A stretch of 64,000 nt of DNA from Micromussa lordhowensis (lineage: Eukaryota > Cnidaria > Anthozoa > Scleractinia > Lobophylliidae): the NCBI GenBank assembly GCA_964020085.1, contig OZ026608.1, forward strand, positions 17,692,479-17,756,478, given 5' to 3'. Positions 45,308-55,116 of the stretch are shown here, in pieces (positions within the stretch are counted from its first letter, which is position 1; each line of letters opens with the position of its first letter). The notes under the pieces were generated by a model. That model worked only from the letters and a program-made list of their open reading frames with translations, ran no database searches and was not told where the DNA came from. Both the position numbers and the translations under genes were made by a program.

Positions 45308-46894
45308 GCTTCAAACCTTAGGACATGCACTGTATCTTACGCCGAAATGCTATCCGTCAATCATACCACAGATTATTTGTAGGGTTTGCGTGGTTGGCTC
45401 GGGTCCAAACTCGTGCCAGTTTTCTGTTTGTGCATTACGCATCGTACGTCACGCACTCGAAAGTGACTCACTCGAACGTCACGCATTGTCAAATCGAGAG
45501 ACAAACGAAGGGGAAAAGGTATCAGTCTATCAGTATCATGACTGTATAATAGGAGTCATAAGTAAGTAAAGATCTTCAAATCTTGACATAGGAACTGCTA
45601 ATTTTCATGAGGTGGGAGTGCAGATAGGTGGGATTCCGATAGGGGGAACTGAAATACCGCAGAATATGGTCTTAGATGGGGGGAGGTGTGGGGCGACTCA
45701 AAATAAGCCCCCTTGAAAGTGTAATGGTATCATCAACAAGAGTGTGGAAATTCTGCTAGAATGCAAAAAATTGCATTCCAGATGTTCTGAAAATTTGAAT
45801 TTATCCTGAGAAACACACCCGTGGAGCCATCTACAGCATTACTATACAAAACAGGATCGCCTCACTCGCTCCTATCAGCTGAAGGAGATAGACGCGACTT
45901 ATGACAGAAAAGAACAAAATATGCCAAGAGAACAGCAACAAATTTATAGAAACTGTGCACTTGTGTAAAAATCCGAGACGCAAACAATGTTCGTAAAATA
46001 ATGGAAATTAACGCTCCATCTAATCGATGAATGACACGGAAATTAAAGTTAAAAAAATTACCGCGTCTTCACCAAGCGTTAATTTCTTTTAAGAAGGTAA
46101 TAAACTGTTGGAACAACGGGTTTTTCTGTTCTGAACTCTAAAATGGGGAAACGGTCGTTCATTTTACTCAGTATGGAAACCTGTGTGCTTGACTCTGTGA
46201 AATTAACTTGACTTGGGAATTAGCTCGCAGCAGCAACTCGCTTTGCTGTGGGAGAGGAACTTGTCACGGGTTCCAAAGTACCGTCGGTTCTGCTACAACT
46301 GGAAATAAGGACACTCGTAGAATTTGAAGTTCACGTGTTTATTCTTATTTCTTCAACTTCGACGTAAATCCTAAATCGTCGAGATGTAAATCGTATTATG
46401 AAAATAAGAGTACTCTATTTACACTAATAAAATACAGGATTGCATCATTTTAGGTACAATCGACAAAAGGCTGAATAAAGTCAGCTTGAAAACTGAAAGT
46501 AGCCTGAATTAATTCAGCTGCAGACTGATGAGTAAAGCCAGCTTGAAGCCTAGATAAATTCAGCTGACGAATAGTAATCTCAACAAAACTAGTTTCTAGT
46601 ATACATCTACAGAATATATGTTCAGCTTAGAAAGCTGTGTAAAGTCAGTTGAGTTTTCCTTTCGTTGTATAAATTCATTTTATTAACCCGCATACATTTT
46701 ACTCAGTATGAAAATTTAAACGCAGTACTTTTAAAAAAGTAAGTTGTCGCCACAAAACAGAAATTCGATGAGTTCACTAGCTTATAAACATCGTAGCATT
46801 ACTCAAGCCATTCTAAACTACATTTACCTGCATTTGCAGGCGTCTTTTAGCGAGTGACCGAGTGTATGATCAGGGGGGTGTCATCTGTTCCATT
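45308..46894. other. array-unit spacer
   Basis: Promoter (TTGGCTCGGGTCCAAACTCG at 45394-45413), upstream unit sequence, and 3' flank of the gene at 46895. The flank just before that gene lacks about 110 bp that the other units have between GATCAGG and GTTCCATTCTAG. Confidence 0.55.
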
Positions 46895-47479
46895 CTAGTA
46901 CTTGACGGGTTCTCCAGCGCTGACTGGCTGAGGCATAGGAGGCTGGCCTTGTGCTTGATACTGGCCTGGTTGCTGCGGATAGCTTGGATACGGCGGAGGA
47001 GGTTGAGTATAGCCTTGTGGAGGCTGGTTGTAATTCCCTGGTGGAGGGTACTGCTGCTGCGTGGTTGACGTATGGGTTGTCGACACGAACGACTGGTATC
47101 CCGGCTGCCTCACAACCACTGTCCCCGGCGAACGATAGCGGTAGTACGGGCAACACGCACAAAAACAGCAAGCCACGATGGAAATAATGATCGCGAAAAA
47201 CACGATTAGGCCGACTACAGTGCCGGCAATCACACCTCCGGTCCAGATAGAGCACACTCTCAAACAGTTTCCGCCATCACAGCACACTTTGCCTATGCCA
47301 CATTGGTAATCGTAAGAACAGTAGTAACAGGTTTCTCTGCAGACACTATCTGAACAGCAAGTCTCGCCGGAGAATTGGCTACAGTCACTGTCGTAAGTAC
47401 AGTATGTAGCGCTTCCGATCGCAAAGAAATTGGTGAAGAAACAGGCGAGGAGAAGACAAATTGCTTCATTTGACGCCAT
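46895..47479 (-). CDS. Shisa-like cysteine-rich membrane protein, subfamily a
   Basis: Single exon, 194 residues. Signal peptide MASNEAICLLLACFFTNFFA plus IGSA as in the gene at 31213; module 1 with SQFSGETCC; module 2 with CGIGKVCC-DGGNCLRVC; WTGG linker; transmembrane helix; CCFCACC; tail with PPPPYPSY but the PPP before QAQG is lost (PGQYQAQG). Ends EPVKY. Its promoter (GGTTCAACCTTGC...TATCGAGGTG) is like that of the 31213 gene, confirming the subfamily. Confidence 0.92.
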   Translation of the reverse strand: MASNEAICLLLACFFTNFFAIGSATYCTYDSDCSQFSGETCCSDSVCRETCYYCSYDYQCGIGKVCCDGGNCLRVCSIWTGGVIAGTVVGLIVFFAIIISIVACCFCACCPYYRYRSPGTVVVRQPGYQSFVSTTHTSTTQQQYPPPGNYNQPPQGYTQPPPPYPSYPQQPGQYQAQGQPPMPQPVSAGEPVKY

Positions 47480-49034
47480 GGTTCAACCTTGCTCCACGTA
47501 TATCGAGGTGTGGTTGGCTCGGTTCCAAACTCGGGCCAGTCTTGTATGCATTCGTACGTCACGCACTCGAGCATCGGGCAATTCGAGAGACAAACGGCAG
47601 GTCAACCTCGTTCCCAGGACAGTTTCCCAGGGAAACGGCTCTGGGAACGAGGTTGACGATAAAGAACACAACTGTTAATTTAGTTACTTGGATATTTTGT
47701 TGCGGTTAGCTGGGGAGACGCGTTTCGTCACAAAGTCAAGATACACACCACTATTGTTAGATGAGTGACTAACTGCAAGGGACCGCATACGAGAAGCGCT
47801 GCCAACGTAGGATCTGCAAGAGACCTGACCAGCCCAAAAAAAGTAACACTTTGTCTCCTTGCGCCCTGAAACACGTGATGTGGCAACGCGTGTTTCTGGG
47901 CGCAGGTGAGTTCAAAGTACGCAACTTGATATGGAACGGATCATTTTGCAATTTATGTGCGTTGGCTCTTTGGCTGGCGTTACATATCTTCACTACACAG
48001 TGCTGACGAGCCCCAATAAGGGCGAAACAGCTGTCTACTGTTGCGATCCTCCTTTATCGGTTCTTGTCATGTTGGTTTCACGAAACGTTTTTCACGTACT
48101 ATTGTTAGCCCCCGAATAAAGCCTTCCGTGTTACGTTTTCACCAGTGACTGTTCCCCTGGGGGGAAGCGGGTACTACGAGAACAAGTAGGTGGGATCTTT
48201 GCAGCCAACTTCCCAAAACCCTTACCCTATTTATGATCAAAATCTGCGATTTTCCCTACCCTATTTATGACCTGACCAAAAATTCGATACTCTATTTATG
48301 ACCTGACCATAGTAGTCGTAGGTAGAAGTTAGGTAGAAGTCATAAGAGTGTTGCGTAATTTGGCGTAAGTTATTTTCAAGAAGTATCACTACTAAATCAG
48401 AAACCAAAATGAACTCAAAGTAACCTTGTACTTAGGTAAGTGTCAACGCGACTTTCTAATTAATTAGGAAATTAAAAATGGAAAAGAACCACTAAAATTT
48501 CGAAATAAAGGAAATTAAACACGAATTATTACCTAAAGAAACATAACATGTAGGAACAAATTTATTGCAGCGTGCACTTCAAGTAAAAACCCGAGATGCA
48601 AACAATGGTCGTGAAATTGCTACTAAACGTGGGCTTAAGCAAAGCAATCTGGTCACTTCGAAAGTTCCCTTCACAGCGTCCATGATATTTTCCAATAATA
48701 AACTATTCTCACTATGAAAATCTACTTTTCCTTTTTCCATTTATACGCATTACTTTAAAAAAACTTTAAAACTAACTTGTCTGCACAAAATACAAATTCC
48801 ATGAGTTCACTAGCTTGTTTCACATCGTAGCATTACTGGAGCCGTTTAAACTACATTTACTTTCATTTGCCGGCGTATTTTAGCGAGTGAGCGAGTGTGT
48901 ATAATCGGGCGGGTATCATCTTCGTTCATAAAAAACAAGGCGCTTTACAATTCGAAGATGGCCGCCAGATACACGGACAAAATTCAACACCGCTCACCCG
49001 ACAAAAACGACTGGACTGTAGCCTGAGGTCCGTT
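47480..49034. other. spacer between subfamily a and b genes
   Basis: Contains the subfamily-a promoter, a palindrome (47601-47657), a GAAACACG/CGTGTTTC hairpin near 47868-47892, and 3' flank of the 49035 gene that is complementary to 36600-38990. No gene. Confidence 0.5.
47601..47657. mobile_element. short palindromic repeat, GTCAACCTCGTTCCCAG ends
   Basis: GTCAACCTCGTTCCCAG and CTGGGAACGAGGTTGAC are perfect complements around AGGAAAC-type centre sequence. Half copies lie at 31912-31947 and 35688-35706, so this is an interspersed repeat. Confidence 0.7.
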
Positions 49035-49586
49035 CTAGTACTTGACGGGCTCCCAAGCGCTAACTGGCTGAGGCATAGGAGGCTGGCCTTGTGCTTGAGG
49101 CGGAGGATACTGGCCTGGTTGCTGCGGATAGCTTGGATTCGGCTGAGGAGGAGGAGGGTTCTGCTGCATCTGCTGCATGGCCGACGTCTGTACTGTTCTC
49201 GGCGAACGATGATAGTAGAACGGGGAACACGCACAACAAAAGCAAGCCACGATGGAAATGACGATCGCGAAAAACACGATCGTGCTGATTATAATGGCGG
49301 CAATAACACCTCCGGTCAAACCAGTTGTATAGACACCTCCGCTCCAAACAGTTGTATAGACTGGAATGTTAGTAGTGCACGATGACAAACAATCGCCATT
49401 GCAACACTCTTCGCCTGTGCCACATTGGTAATCGTAAGAACAGTAGTAACAGTATTTTCTGCAGACACTATCTGAACAACAAGTCTCGCTGTACCAACAG
49501 TCACTCTGGTAATTACAGTATGTAGCGCTTCCGATCACAAAGAAACAGCTGAAGAGAAAGCAAATAACTTCCGCCTTTGACGCCAT
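49035..49586 (-). CDS. Shisa-like cysteine-rich membrane protein, shortened tail without PPxY
   Basis: Single exon, 183 residues. Subfamily-b signal peptide and modules; juxtamembrane duplication VYTTVWSGG then VYTTGLTGG; transmembrane helix; the cluster after the membrane is CFCCACSPFYYHR, so one cysteine of the CACC is changed to Ser. The tail has lost about 30 residues and the PPPPYPSY motif (it reads PPPPQPNPSYPQQ). EPVKY is kept. Loss of the WW ligand suggests altered or relaxed function. Confidence 0.9.
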   Translation of the reverse strand: MASKAEVICFLFSCFFVIGSATYCNYQSDCWYSETCCSDSVCRKYCYYCSYDYQCGTGEECCNGDCLSSCTTNIPVYTTVWSGGVYTTGLTGGVIAAIIISTIVFFAIVISIVACFCCACSPFYYHRSPRTVQTSAMQQMQQNPPPPQPNPSYPQQPGQYPPPQAQGQPPMPQPVSAWEPVKY

Positions 49587-49847
49587 GCTTGAAACCTTAG
49601 GACGTGCACTGTATCTTACGCCGAAATGCTATCCGTCAATCATAGCACAGATTATTTGTAGGGTTTGCGTGGTTGGCTCGGGTCCAAACTCGTGCCAGTT
49701 TTCTGTTTCTGCATTACGCATTCGTACGTCAGGCACTCGAAAGTGACTCACTCGAACGTCACGCATTGTCAAATCGAGAGACAAACGAAGGGGAAAAGAG
49801 TCTATCATTATCACGACTGTATATTAGGAGTCATAAGTAAGTAGAGA

Positions 49848-49876
49848 AAGCAAATAACTTCCGCCTTTGACGCCAT
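49848..49876 (-). pseudogene. truncated start of a subfamily-b gene (first ten codons)
   Basis: A second MASKAEVICF start with its own promoter (49877-50220) breaks off after about ten codons and runs directly into upstream-unit sequence (frame ends 21 codons after the Met). The junction AGAGA at 49843-49847 is common to both parent sequences, so it is a microhomology deletion that removed the gene body and 3' flank. The promoter matches that of the gene at 58865, not that of 49035. Confidence 0.85.
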
Positions 49877-50438
49877 GCTTGAAACCTTAGGACGTGCACT
49901 GTATCTTACGACGAAATGCTATCGGTCAATCATACCACAGATTCTTTGTGAGTGTTTGTGTGGCTTGCTCGGGTCGAAGCTCGTTCCAGTTTTCAGTTTG
50001 TGTATCACGCATTCGTATGTCACGCACTCGAACGTCACGCATTGTCAAATTGAGAGGCAAACGAAGGGGAAAAGGTATCAGTCTATCATTATCACGACTG
50101 TATATTAGGAGTCATAAGTAAGTAGAGATCTTCCTATCTTGACATAGGAACTGCTAACGTTCACTGTTCTATTTTTATGAGGTGGGAGGAGCAGCTAGGT
50201 GTGATTCAGTAAATGTGAAATGCCACAAAATATAGAGTGTGTGCGGCTATCATGCAATAAAAAATAAAATAAAAACTATGCAACGGACACAGTCAAAAAA
50301 TTGTGATATTGTAGACGATAAATAAAGAAGACAGTTCTCCAAGTTTAAGCTGTGTGCGTTGTCCCAAAGCTGAGATATTCGTCGAAATGTTCCGCACAAA
50401 ATTACAGAGCGTAGTATGGAGCCGCCATGTTGGAGGAC

Positions 50439-50599
50439 TGTAACGACAAGCGGAAAGACAACAGAGTCCGCAAAACAAACTTATTTATTGTGCTGAGCAG
50501 CAACAACGAAAACTACAACATGGCGGACCGCACGAGACGAGGCACGTGACTCTCCAGGCGGGCACTAGACTAATACTTCATGTAAGCGTACTCGTTACA
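50439..50599 (-). repeat. 3' LTR of the Gypsy element
   Basis: 161 bp, TG...CA ends. Lacks the 13-bp duplication of the other LTR (ACTAATACTTCATG against ACTAATACAGCAGACTAATA). Confidence 0.93.
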
Positions 50600-50790
50600 T
50601 CTCCCTTCCTAAGTCTAATAGTCCCGCAAATGCAGACAGAACATTTATGATAATTAAAAAAGAAGGCAATAACATGTTCAAATCTGTCTCAGATAATCTT
50701 GTACATTAAACGCCTAAACCAACTGAAATGTTATGCACAAGTACATAATGAAGCCAAATTAATGGGGCACAAGGCAGAGTCAGTGTTATT

Positions 50791-53700
50791 TCAGCACTCA
50801 TAATCTTTCAGCCACACTGGTGGGCGGCGTTCACGCACTGGGCGACCTTCAGTGTGCGGCTCAGAAACCACTGGTGATGATGGTATCATTAGCTGTGGCA
50901 AGTCAGCTGGGCCTGACTCAACCAGTTCAGTAGGATCGGTCAACTCGAGGTTTGTTTCCACTGACTCCGGTAACTCCTCTGGTGTTGCTCGGAGCCATTT
51001 GCGGTTCCGACGATAATGCTTTCCGTTCACCTCAACCAAGTAGGAACGGGTCGAACGGGTCCCTTCCTGTCCAATGACGCGCCCCAGTGACCATTCCTTC
51101 TCGCGTGGCAATCGCATTCTAATGGCATCACCATCATGCAATTTTGGCAGTTCATGTGAGTGACGATCATAGTAGTGTTTCTGCTTCTGCTTCCTAATCT
51201 TGATCTTTTCGGGGACATCAGTTATCACCTGTGGCGTTAACAATTGCTTGGCTACTGGGAGACGGGTGCGCGTTCGCCTACCATATAGTAGCTGAACAGG
51301 AGAAGCATTCATACCCTCAGTTGGTGTGTTGCGCCACTCGAGTAACGCCAGCAGAGGATCACGCTTATCAGCTCGGGCTTTGGTCAGTAATGACTTGCAA
51401 GTCTTAACCGCATTTTCAACACGACCATTACTTTGTGCGTGATAAGGGCTTGATGTGGTGTGGTGAAAGTCCCATTCCTTACTGAAGGTCTTGAAATCTT
51501 CACTGTTGAAGGGAGGCCCATTGTCACTGATGATGATCACAGGAATGCCATGCCTGGAAAACCACGACTCTAGGACGGTGATGACACGGGTGCTGGTGGT
51601 TCTACTCATATCTTGCACTTCAAAATAACCAGAGTAGTAATCAACGGCTATCAGAAATGATTGCCCGTCCAGCACAAACAGATCAACGCCAACTTTCTCC
51701 CAAGGCAGATTAGGCACATCATTAGGCTTTAATGGCTCTTTACATTGTTCGGGCTGATAGCGGTTACAGATTCCACACCTTGACAAGTGATCTTTGAGTT
51801 GAGCTGTGATTCCAGGCCAGTAAACAATGTCACGAGCACGACGCAATGTTCCTTCGATTCCAATATGTGATTCATGCAGGCTCTTTACAATGCCAGAACG
51901 CTCTTTAAATGGTATCACAAGGCGATGACCCTTGTATACCAATCCATCTTCTATGGTCAGCTCATCACGGCTGTTCCAATACAGCTCCATTACTTGCCTC
52001 CGACGCCTGTCAAAATTGTGGGCTTCTGACAGGGTCTCTGGCCAACCTTCATGGATAATACCAGACAGAATCTGTAATTCTTCATCCTTGGCAGTCTCCT
52101 CACGCAGGTTTTTCAGACGAGTGGGGGAGAAACTTAGATCTTCACCATGTTTGATCTGCTCCAACTCAAAGGCGAACAGTCGTTCTCTGATCGAGCGGAC
52201 GTCACTGTCCTGGGTCCGACTCACTGGTTCATCTTTTAAGTACGCGCGACTTAATGTGTCAGCTAAAAACATGGTTTCTCCTTTCTTGTATTCCACTTGA
52301 ATGTCATAGTTCTGCAGGCGGAGGCGCATGCGTTGAAGGCGTTTTGGCGAACTGTGGATGGGCTTCTTGAATATGGTTTCCAGCGGCTTGTGGTCTGACT
52401 GCACAATTACATTGCTCCTTCCAAAGATGTACTGATCAAATTTCTCACACGCATAGACTATGGCGAGTAGCTCTTTTTCAATCTGAGCATAGTTTTGTTC
52501 GGTTTGAGTCATCACACGAGAGCTGAAAGCCACTGGACGCTCCTCTTGTAACAGAGCTGCGCCAAGTCCACTTTGGGAAGCATCGCATTGAATGACCACT
52601 GGCTTTTTCACGTCATAGTAGGCAAGTACAGGTGCAGATACAATCATTTCCTTGACACGGGTCACAGCATCAGCATGACTTTGCAGCCAGCACCACTCAG
52701 CATCCTTTTCAGTGAGTTTTCTCAAGACTTCTGTTTCTTCAGATAGACGTGGGAGGAACTTGGCTAAGTAGTTCACCATGCCAAGGAACCTACGTAAGGA
52801 CTGAACATCAGTGGGGTCTGGCATCCCCACAATTGCTTCAACCTTGTGTGGATCTGGTTTCAGTCCCTCGGGGGTCAGAATGTGTCCAATGAAAGGAACT
52901 TCTTGCTGTCTCAGTCGAGCTTTCTTCTTGTTCAACTTCAGGTTTCTCTCACGGCAGCGGTCCAGGAAAGCACGCACATTTCGGTCGTGATCTGCCTGCC
53001 ACTCAGTAGGTGTGTTGCCAAATCCAACAACCACGAAATCGTCTGCAATGACTTCTACTCCTTTAAGACCCTCAACGTGCTCTCGCATTTTGCGCTGCCA
53101 AACTTCCGGTGCACTGTTGATGCCGAATGGCATTCGTTTCCAACGATAACGCCCGAACGGGGTGTTAAATGTTGTTAAACTACTAGACTCATCGTCAAGT
53201 TCCACTTGCCAGAAACCATTACTGGCGTCAAAAACACTGAAGAGTTTTGCCCCATTCAGCCTAGTTGCAATTTCTTCAATTGTGGGCATCGGAAAATGTT
53301 CACGCTTTATGGCCAGATTCAGATCCCTGGGATCCAAACAGATGCGTAACTTGGTTTCTCCCTCAGCTTCAGTGGATGGCTTGCTCACCACTAGCATACT
53401 TGATACCCAGTCAGTAGGCTGGTCGACTTGTTCAATTATGTTGGCAGCTGCCATTTCTTCAAGTTTCCTCTGAACTCGCTCAGTCATCGCAACAGGTAAA
53501 CGCCGCGGAGGATGTACTACAGGTCTGATGGACTCGTCTGTCACAATGTGGTACTGTCCATCCAACTTTCCAAGGCCTTCAAATACATCATCATACTCTT
53601 CTAGCAATGGCTCTGTGTATGTCTTCAGTACATTCACGCGTGGATCTCGGTCACTGTCCAGAATCTTTATCAAGTTCATCTGCAGCATTGTCTGCTTAGA

Positions 53701-54894
53701 CGATATGGGCTCATACCCATGGCCCCTGACTACATTGACTTCAATTTTGTGTGCGTTTCCTTTGCGGGAGACATATACCGTGGCTTTGCCCTCGATGGGT
53801 TGCTCATCTCCATTGGCTAAAACCAGGACCGACTTGCCTCGTGCACTGAGGAAATTTAAGTGCAGATCGCCTGTCACCTTCTTGTAAACATCCAACGGCA
53901 AAAGATTGCACTCAGCCCCAGTGTCCATTAAGAAGCTTACATCATGACCTGAAAGGGGCTTTGACTCCTTTGATACAGTGAGGGTCACCATCTCACGACC
54001 TCCGTTTCCAACGCCTGCAGCACTTAAATAGAATCGCTCTTGGACAGTAGACACCTTGCTTTTTGAAGGGCACTTGGCAACAAAATGATTCTTCTTTTTA
54101 CAATATGCACAAATCTGACCAAAGGCAGGGCAGCTGCGTCTTTCGTGGTTCCGACCACAGAATCTGCAGTCCTTGATCCAGCCACTGCTGACAGATGGGA
54201 CATTTTCTGACTGCTCCTTCTCTTTCTCTTTCACAGCACTCAATCCAGACTCGGCAGACATAACTTTCATTTGAACGGCAGTACTTTCGGCGGCACGTGC
54301 GATATCTATAGCTTTCTCAAGGGTCAATTTCTTCTCTTTGAGCAAATTTTCACGTACCTTAGCAGTTTTGGTACCTGTCACCAGGCGATCCCGGAGAAGC
54401 TGATCAGGTGTAACTGACTCGAAATCACAATTTGCTGCGATTTGGCGAAGCTCCGTCAAATATTGATCAACAGTTTCAGATTCCCGCTGATCCCGCGTAA
54501 AGAAAAGAAAACGTTCGTAAATAGTGTTTTCCCTGGGAATGCAATACTCTTCAAACTTGCTTACAACTGCAGCGATTTTCTTCGCGTCGTCTGGCGAGGA
54601 CCATGTGAAAGTACGAAACACCTTGTTCGCTTCTTTTCCAATTACTGCCAAAAGTGTTGCTACTTGGCGTGCTTCTTCCTCTTTATCGAGCTTCGTAGCC
54701 AATCTGTAATTATTCCAAGCAGAGACCCAAGTTCGCCAATTGGACGCTGTCGAACCATCGTTTAGCTCGAGTATGTCAGGAGGAGGTATCTGGAAATTCG
54801 CCATTGTTGTCAAACTTGAAACCAGACTTGTTGAAGGAAGCGGGTCGCTATCTTCACCACTGCTTTCACTCATAAATTCGGCAACTTCTGCCAC
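50791..54894 (-). CDS. Gag-Pol polyprotein of the Gypsy element
   Basis: 1367 residues in one frame. Gag with two zinc knuckles (CRFC...C at 243-255, CAYC-x4-H-x4-C at 262-275); aspartic protease with DTGA at 324-327; reverse transcriptase about 430-640, with FSVFDASNGFWQV and an active-site box IADD at 616-619 (first position Ile and second Ala instead of the usual Y-V/I); RNase H about 765-880 starting VVIQCDAS; integrase with HHCC zinc finger about 1007-1043 and the D, D, E triad near 1071, 1124 (SDNG) and 1160. No chromodomain seen. Gag and Pol are fused without frameshift or stop. No env-like ORF follows. Confidence 0.93.
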   Translation of the reverse strand: MAEVAEFMSESSGEDSDPLPSTSLVSSLTTMANFQIPPPDILELNDGSTASNWRTWVSAWNNYRLATKLDKEEEARQVATLLAVIGKEANKVFRTFTWSSPDDAKKIAAVVSKFEEYCIPRENTIYERFLFFTRDQRESETVDQYLTELRQIAANCDFESVTPDQLLRDRLVTGTKTAKVRENLLKEKKLTLEKAIDIARAAESTAVQMKVMSAESGLSAVKEKEKEQSENVPSVSSGWIKDCRFCGRNHERRSCPAFGQICAYCKKKNHFVAKCPSKSKVSTVQERFYLSAAGVGNGGREMVTLTVSKESKPLSGHDVSFLMDTGAECNLLPLDVYKKVTGDLHLNFLSARGKSVLVLANGDEQPIEGKATVYVSRKGNAHKIEVNVVRGHGYEPISSKQTMLQMNLIKILDSDRDPRVNVLKTYTEPLLEEYDDVFEGLGKLDGQYHIVTDESIRPVVHPPRRLPVAMTERVQRKLEEMAAANIIEQVDQPTDWVSSMLVVSKPSTEAEGETKLRICLDPRDLNLAIKREHFPMPTIEEIATRLNGAKLFSVFDASNGFWQVELDDESSSLTTFNTPFGRYRWKRMPFGINSAPEVWQRKMREHVEGLKGVEVIADDFVVVGFGNTPTEWQADHDRNVRAFLDRCRERNLKLNKKKARLRQQEVPFIGHILTPEGLKPDPHKVEAIVGMPDPTDVQSLRRFLGMVNYLAKFLPRLSEETEVLRKLTEKDAEWCWLQSHADAVTRVKEMIVSAPVLAYYDVKKPVVIQCDASQSGLGAALLQEERPVAFSSRVMTQTEQNYAQIEKELLAIVYACEKFDQYIFGRSNVIVQSDHKPLETIFKKPIHSSPKRLQRMRLRLQNYDIQVEYKKGETMFLADTLSRAYLKDEPVSRTQDSDVRSIRERLFAFELEQIKHGEDLSFSPTRLKNLREETAKDEELQILSGIIHEGWPETLSEAHNFDRRRRQVMELYWNSRDELTIEDGLVYKGHRLVIPFKERSGIVKSLHESHIGIEGTLRRARDIVYWPGITAQLKDHLSRCGICNRYQPEQCKEPLKPNDVPNLPWEKVGVDLFVLDGQSFLIAVDYYSGYFEVQDMSRTTSTRVITVLESWFSRHGIPVIIISDNGPPFNSEDFKTFSKEWDFHHTTSSPYHAQSNGRVENAVKTCKSLLTKARADKRDPLLALLEWRNTPTEGMNASPVQLLYGRRTRTRLPVAKQLLTPQVITDVPEKIKIRKQKQKHYYDRHSHELPKLHDGDAIRMRLPREKEWSLGRVIGQEGTRSTRSYLVEVNGKHYRRNRKWLRATPEELPESVETNLELTDPTELVESGPADLPQLMIPSSPVVSEPHTEGRPVRERRPPVWLKDYEC

Positions 54895-54942
54895 AAATCA
54901 TTCGTTTTCTTGTCGTGTGGATTCGGGAAACTTCTGACACCA

Positions 54943-55116
54943 TGTAACGACAAGCGGAAAGACAACAGAGTCCGCAAAACAAACTTATTTATTGTGCTGA
55001 GCAGCAACAACGAAAACTACAACATGGCGGACCGCACGAGACGAGGCACGTGACTCTCCAGGCGGGAACTAGACTAATACAGCAGACTAATACATCATGT
55101 AAGCGTACTCGTTACA
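54943..55116 (-). repeat. 5' LTR of the Gypsy element
   Basis: 174 bp, otherwise identical to the 3' LTR except about one base (GGCGGGAACT for GGCGGGCACT). Confidence 0.93.

Larger units (their letters stand above)
50439..55116 (-). mobile_element. complete Ty3/Gypsy LTR retrotransposon
   Basis: 4678 bp, minus orientation. LTRs 50439-50599 (161 bp) and 54943-55116 (174 bp) start TGTAACGAC and end GTTACA as drawn on the plus strand. They differ only by a 13-bp tandem duplication and about one base. AGGAC at 50434-50438 and 55117-55121 is the 5-bp target duplication. Primer-binding site TGGTGTCAGAAG directly follows the 5' LTR (complement of 54931-54942), and the polypurine tract AGGAAGGGAGA directly precedes the 3' LTR (complement of 50600-50610). 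One intact Gag-Pol frame. All parts needed are present, so this copy is recent and may be active. Confidence 0.95.

Noticed and set aside
50791..54894. Host-derived (domesticated) Gag-Pol gene
   Set aside because: LTRs, PBS, PPT and a fresh target duplication show an ordinary recent retrotransposon copy.
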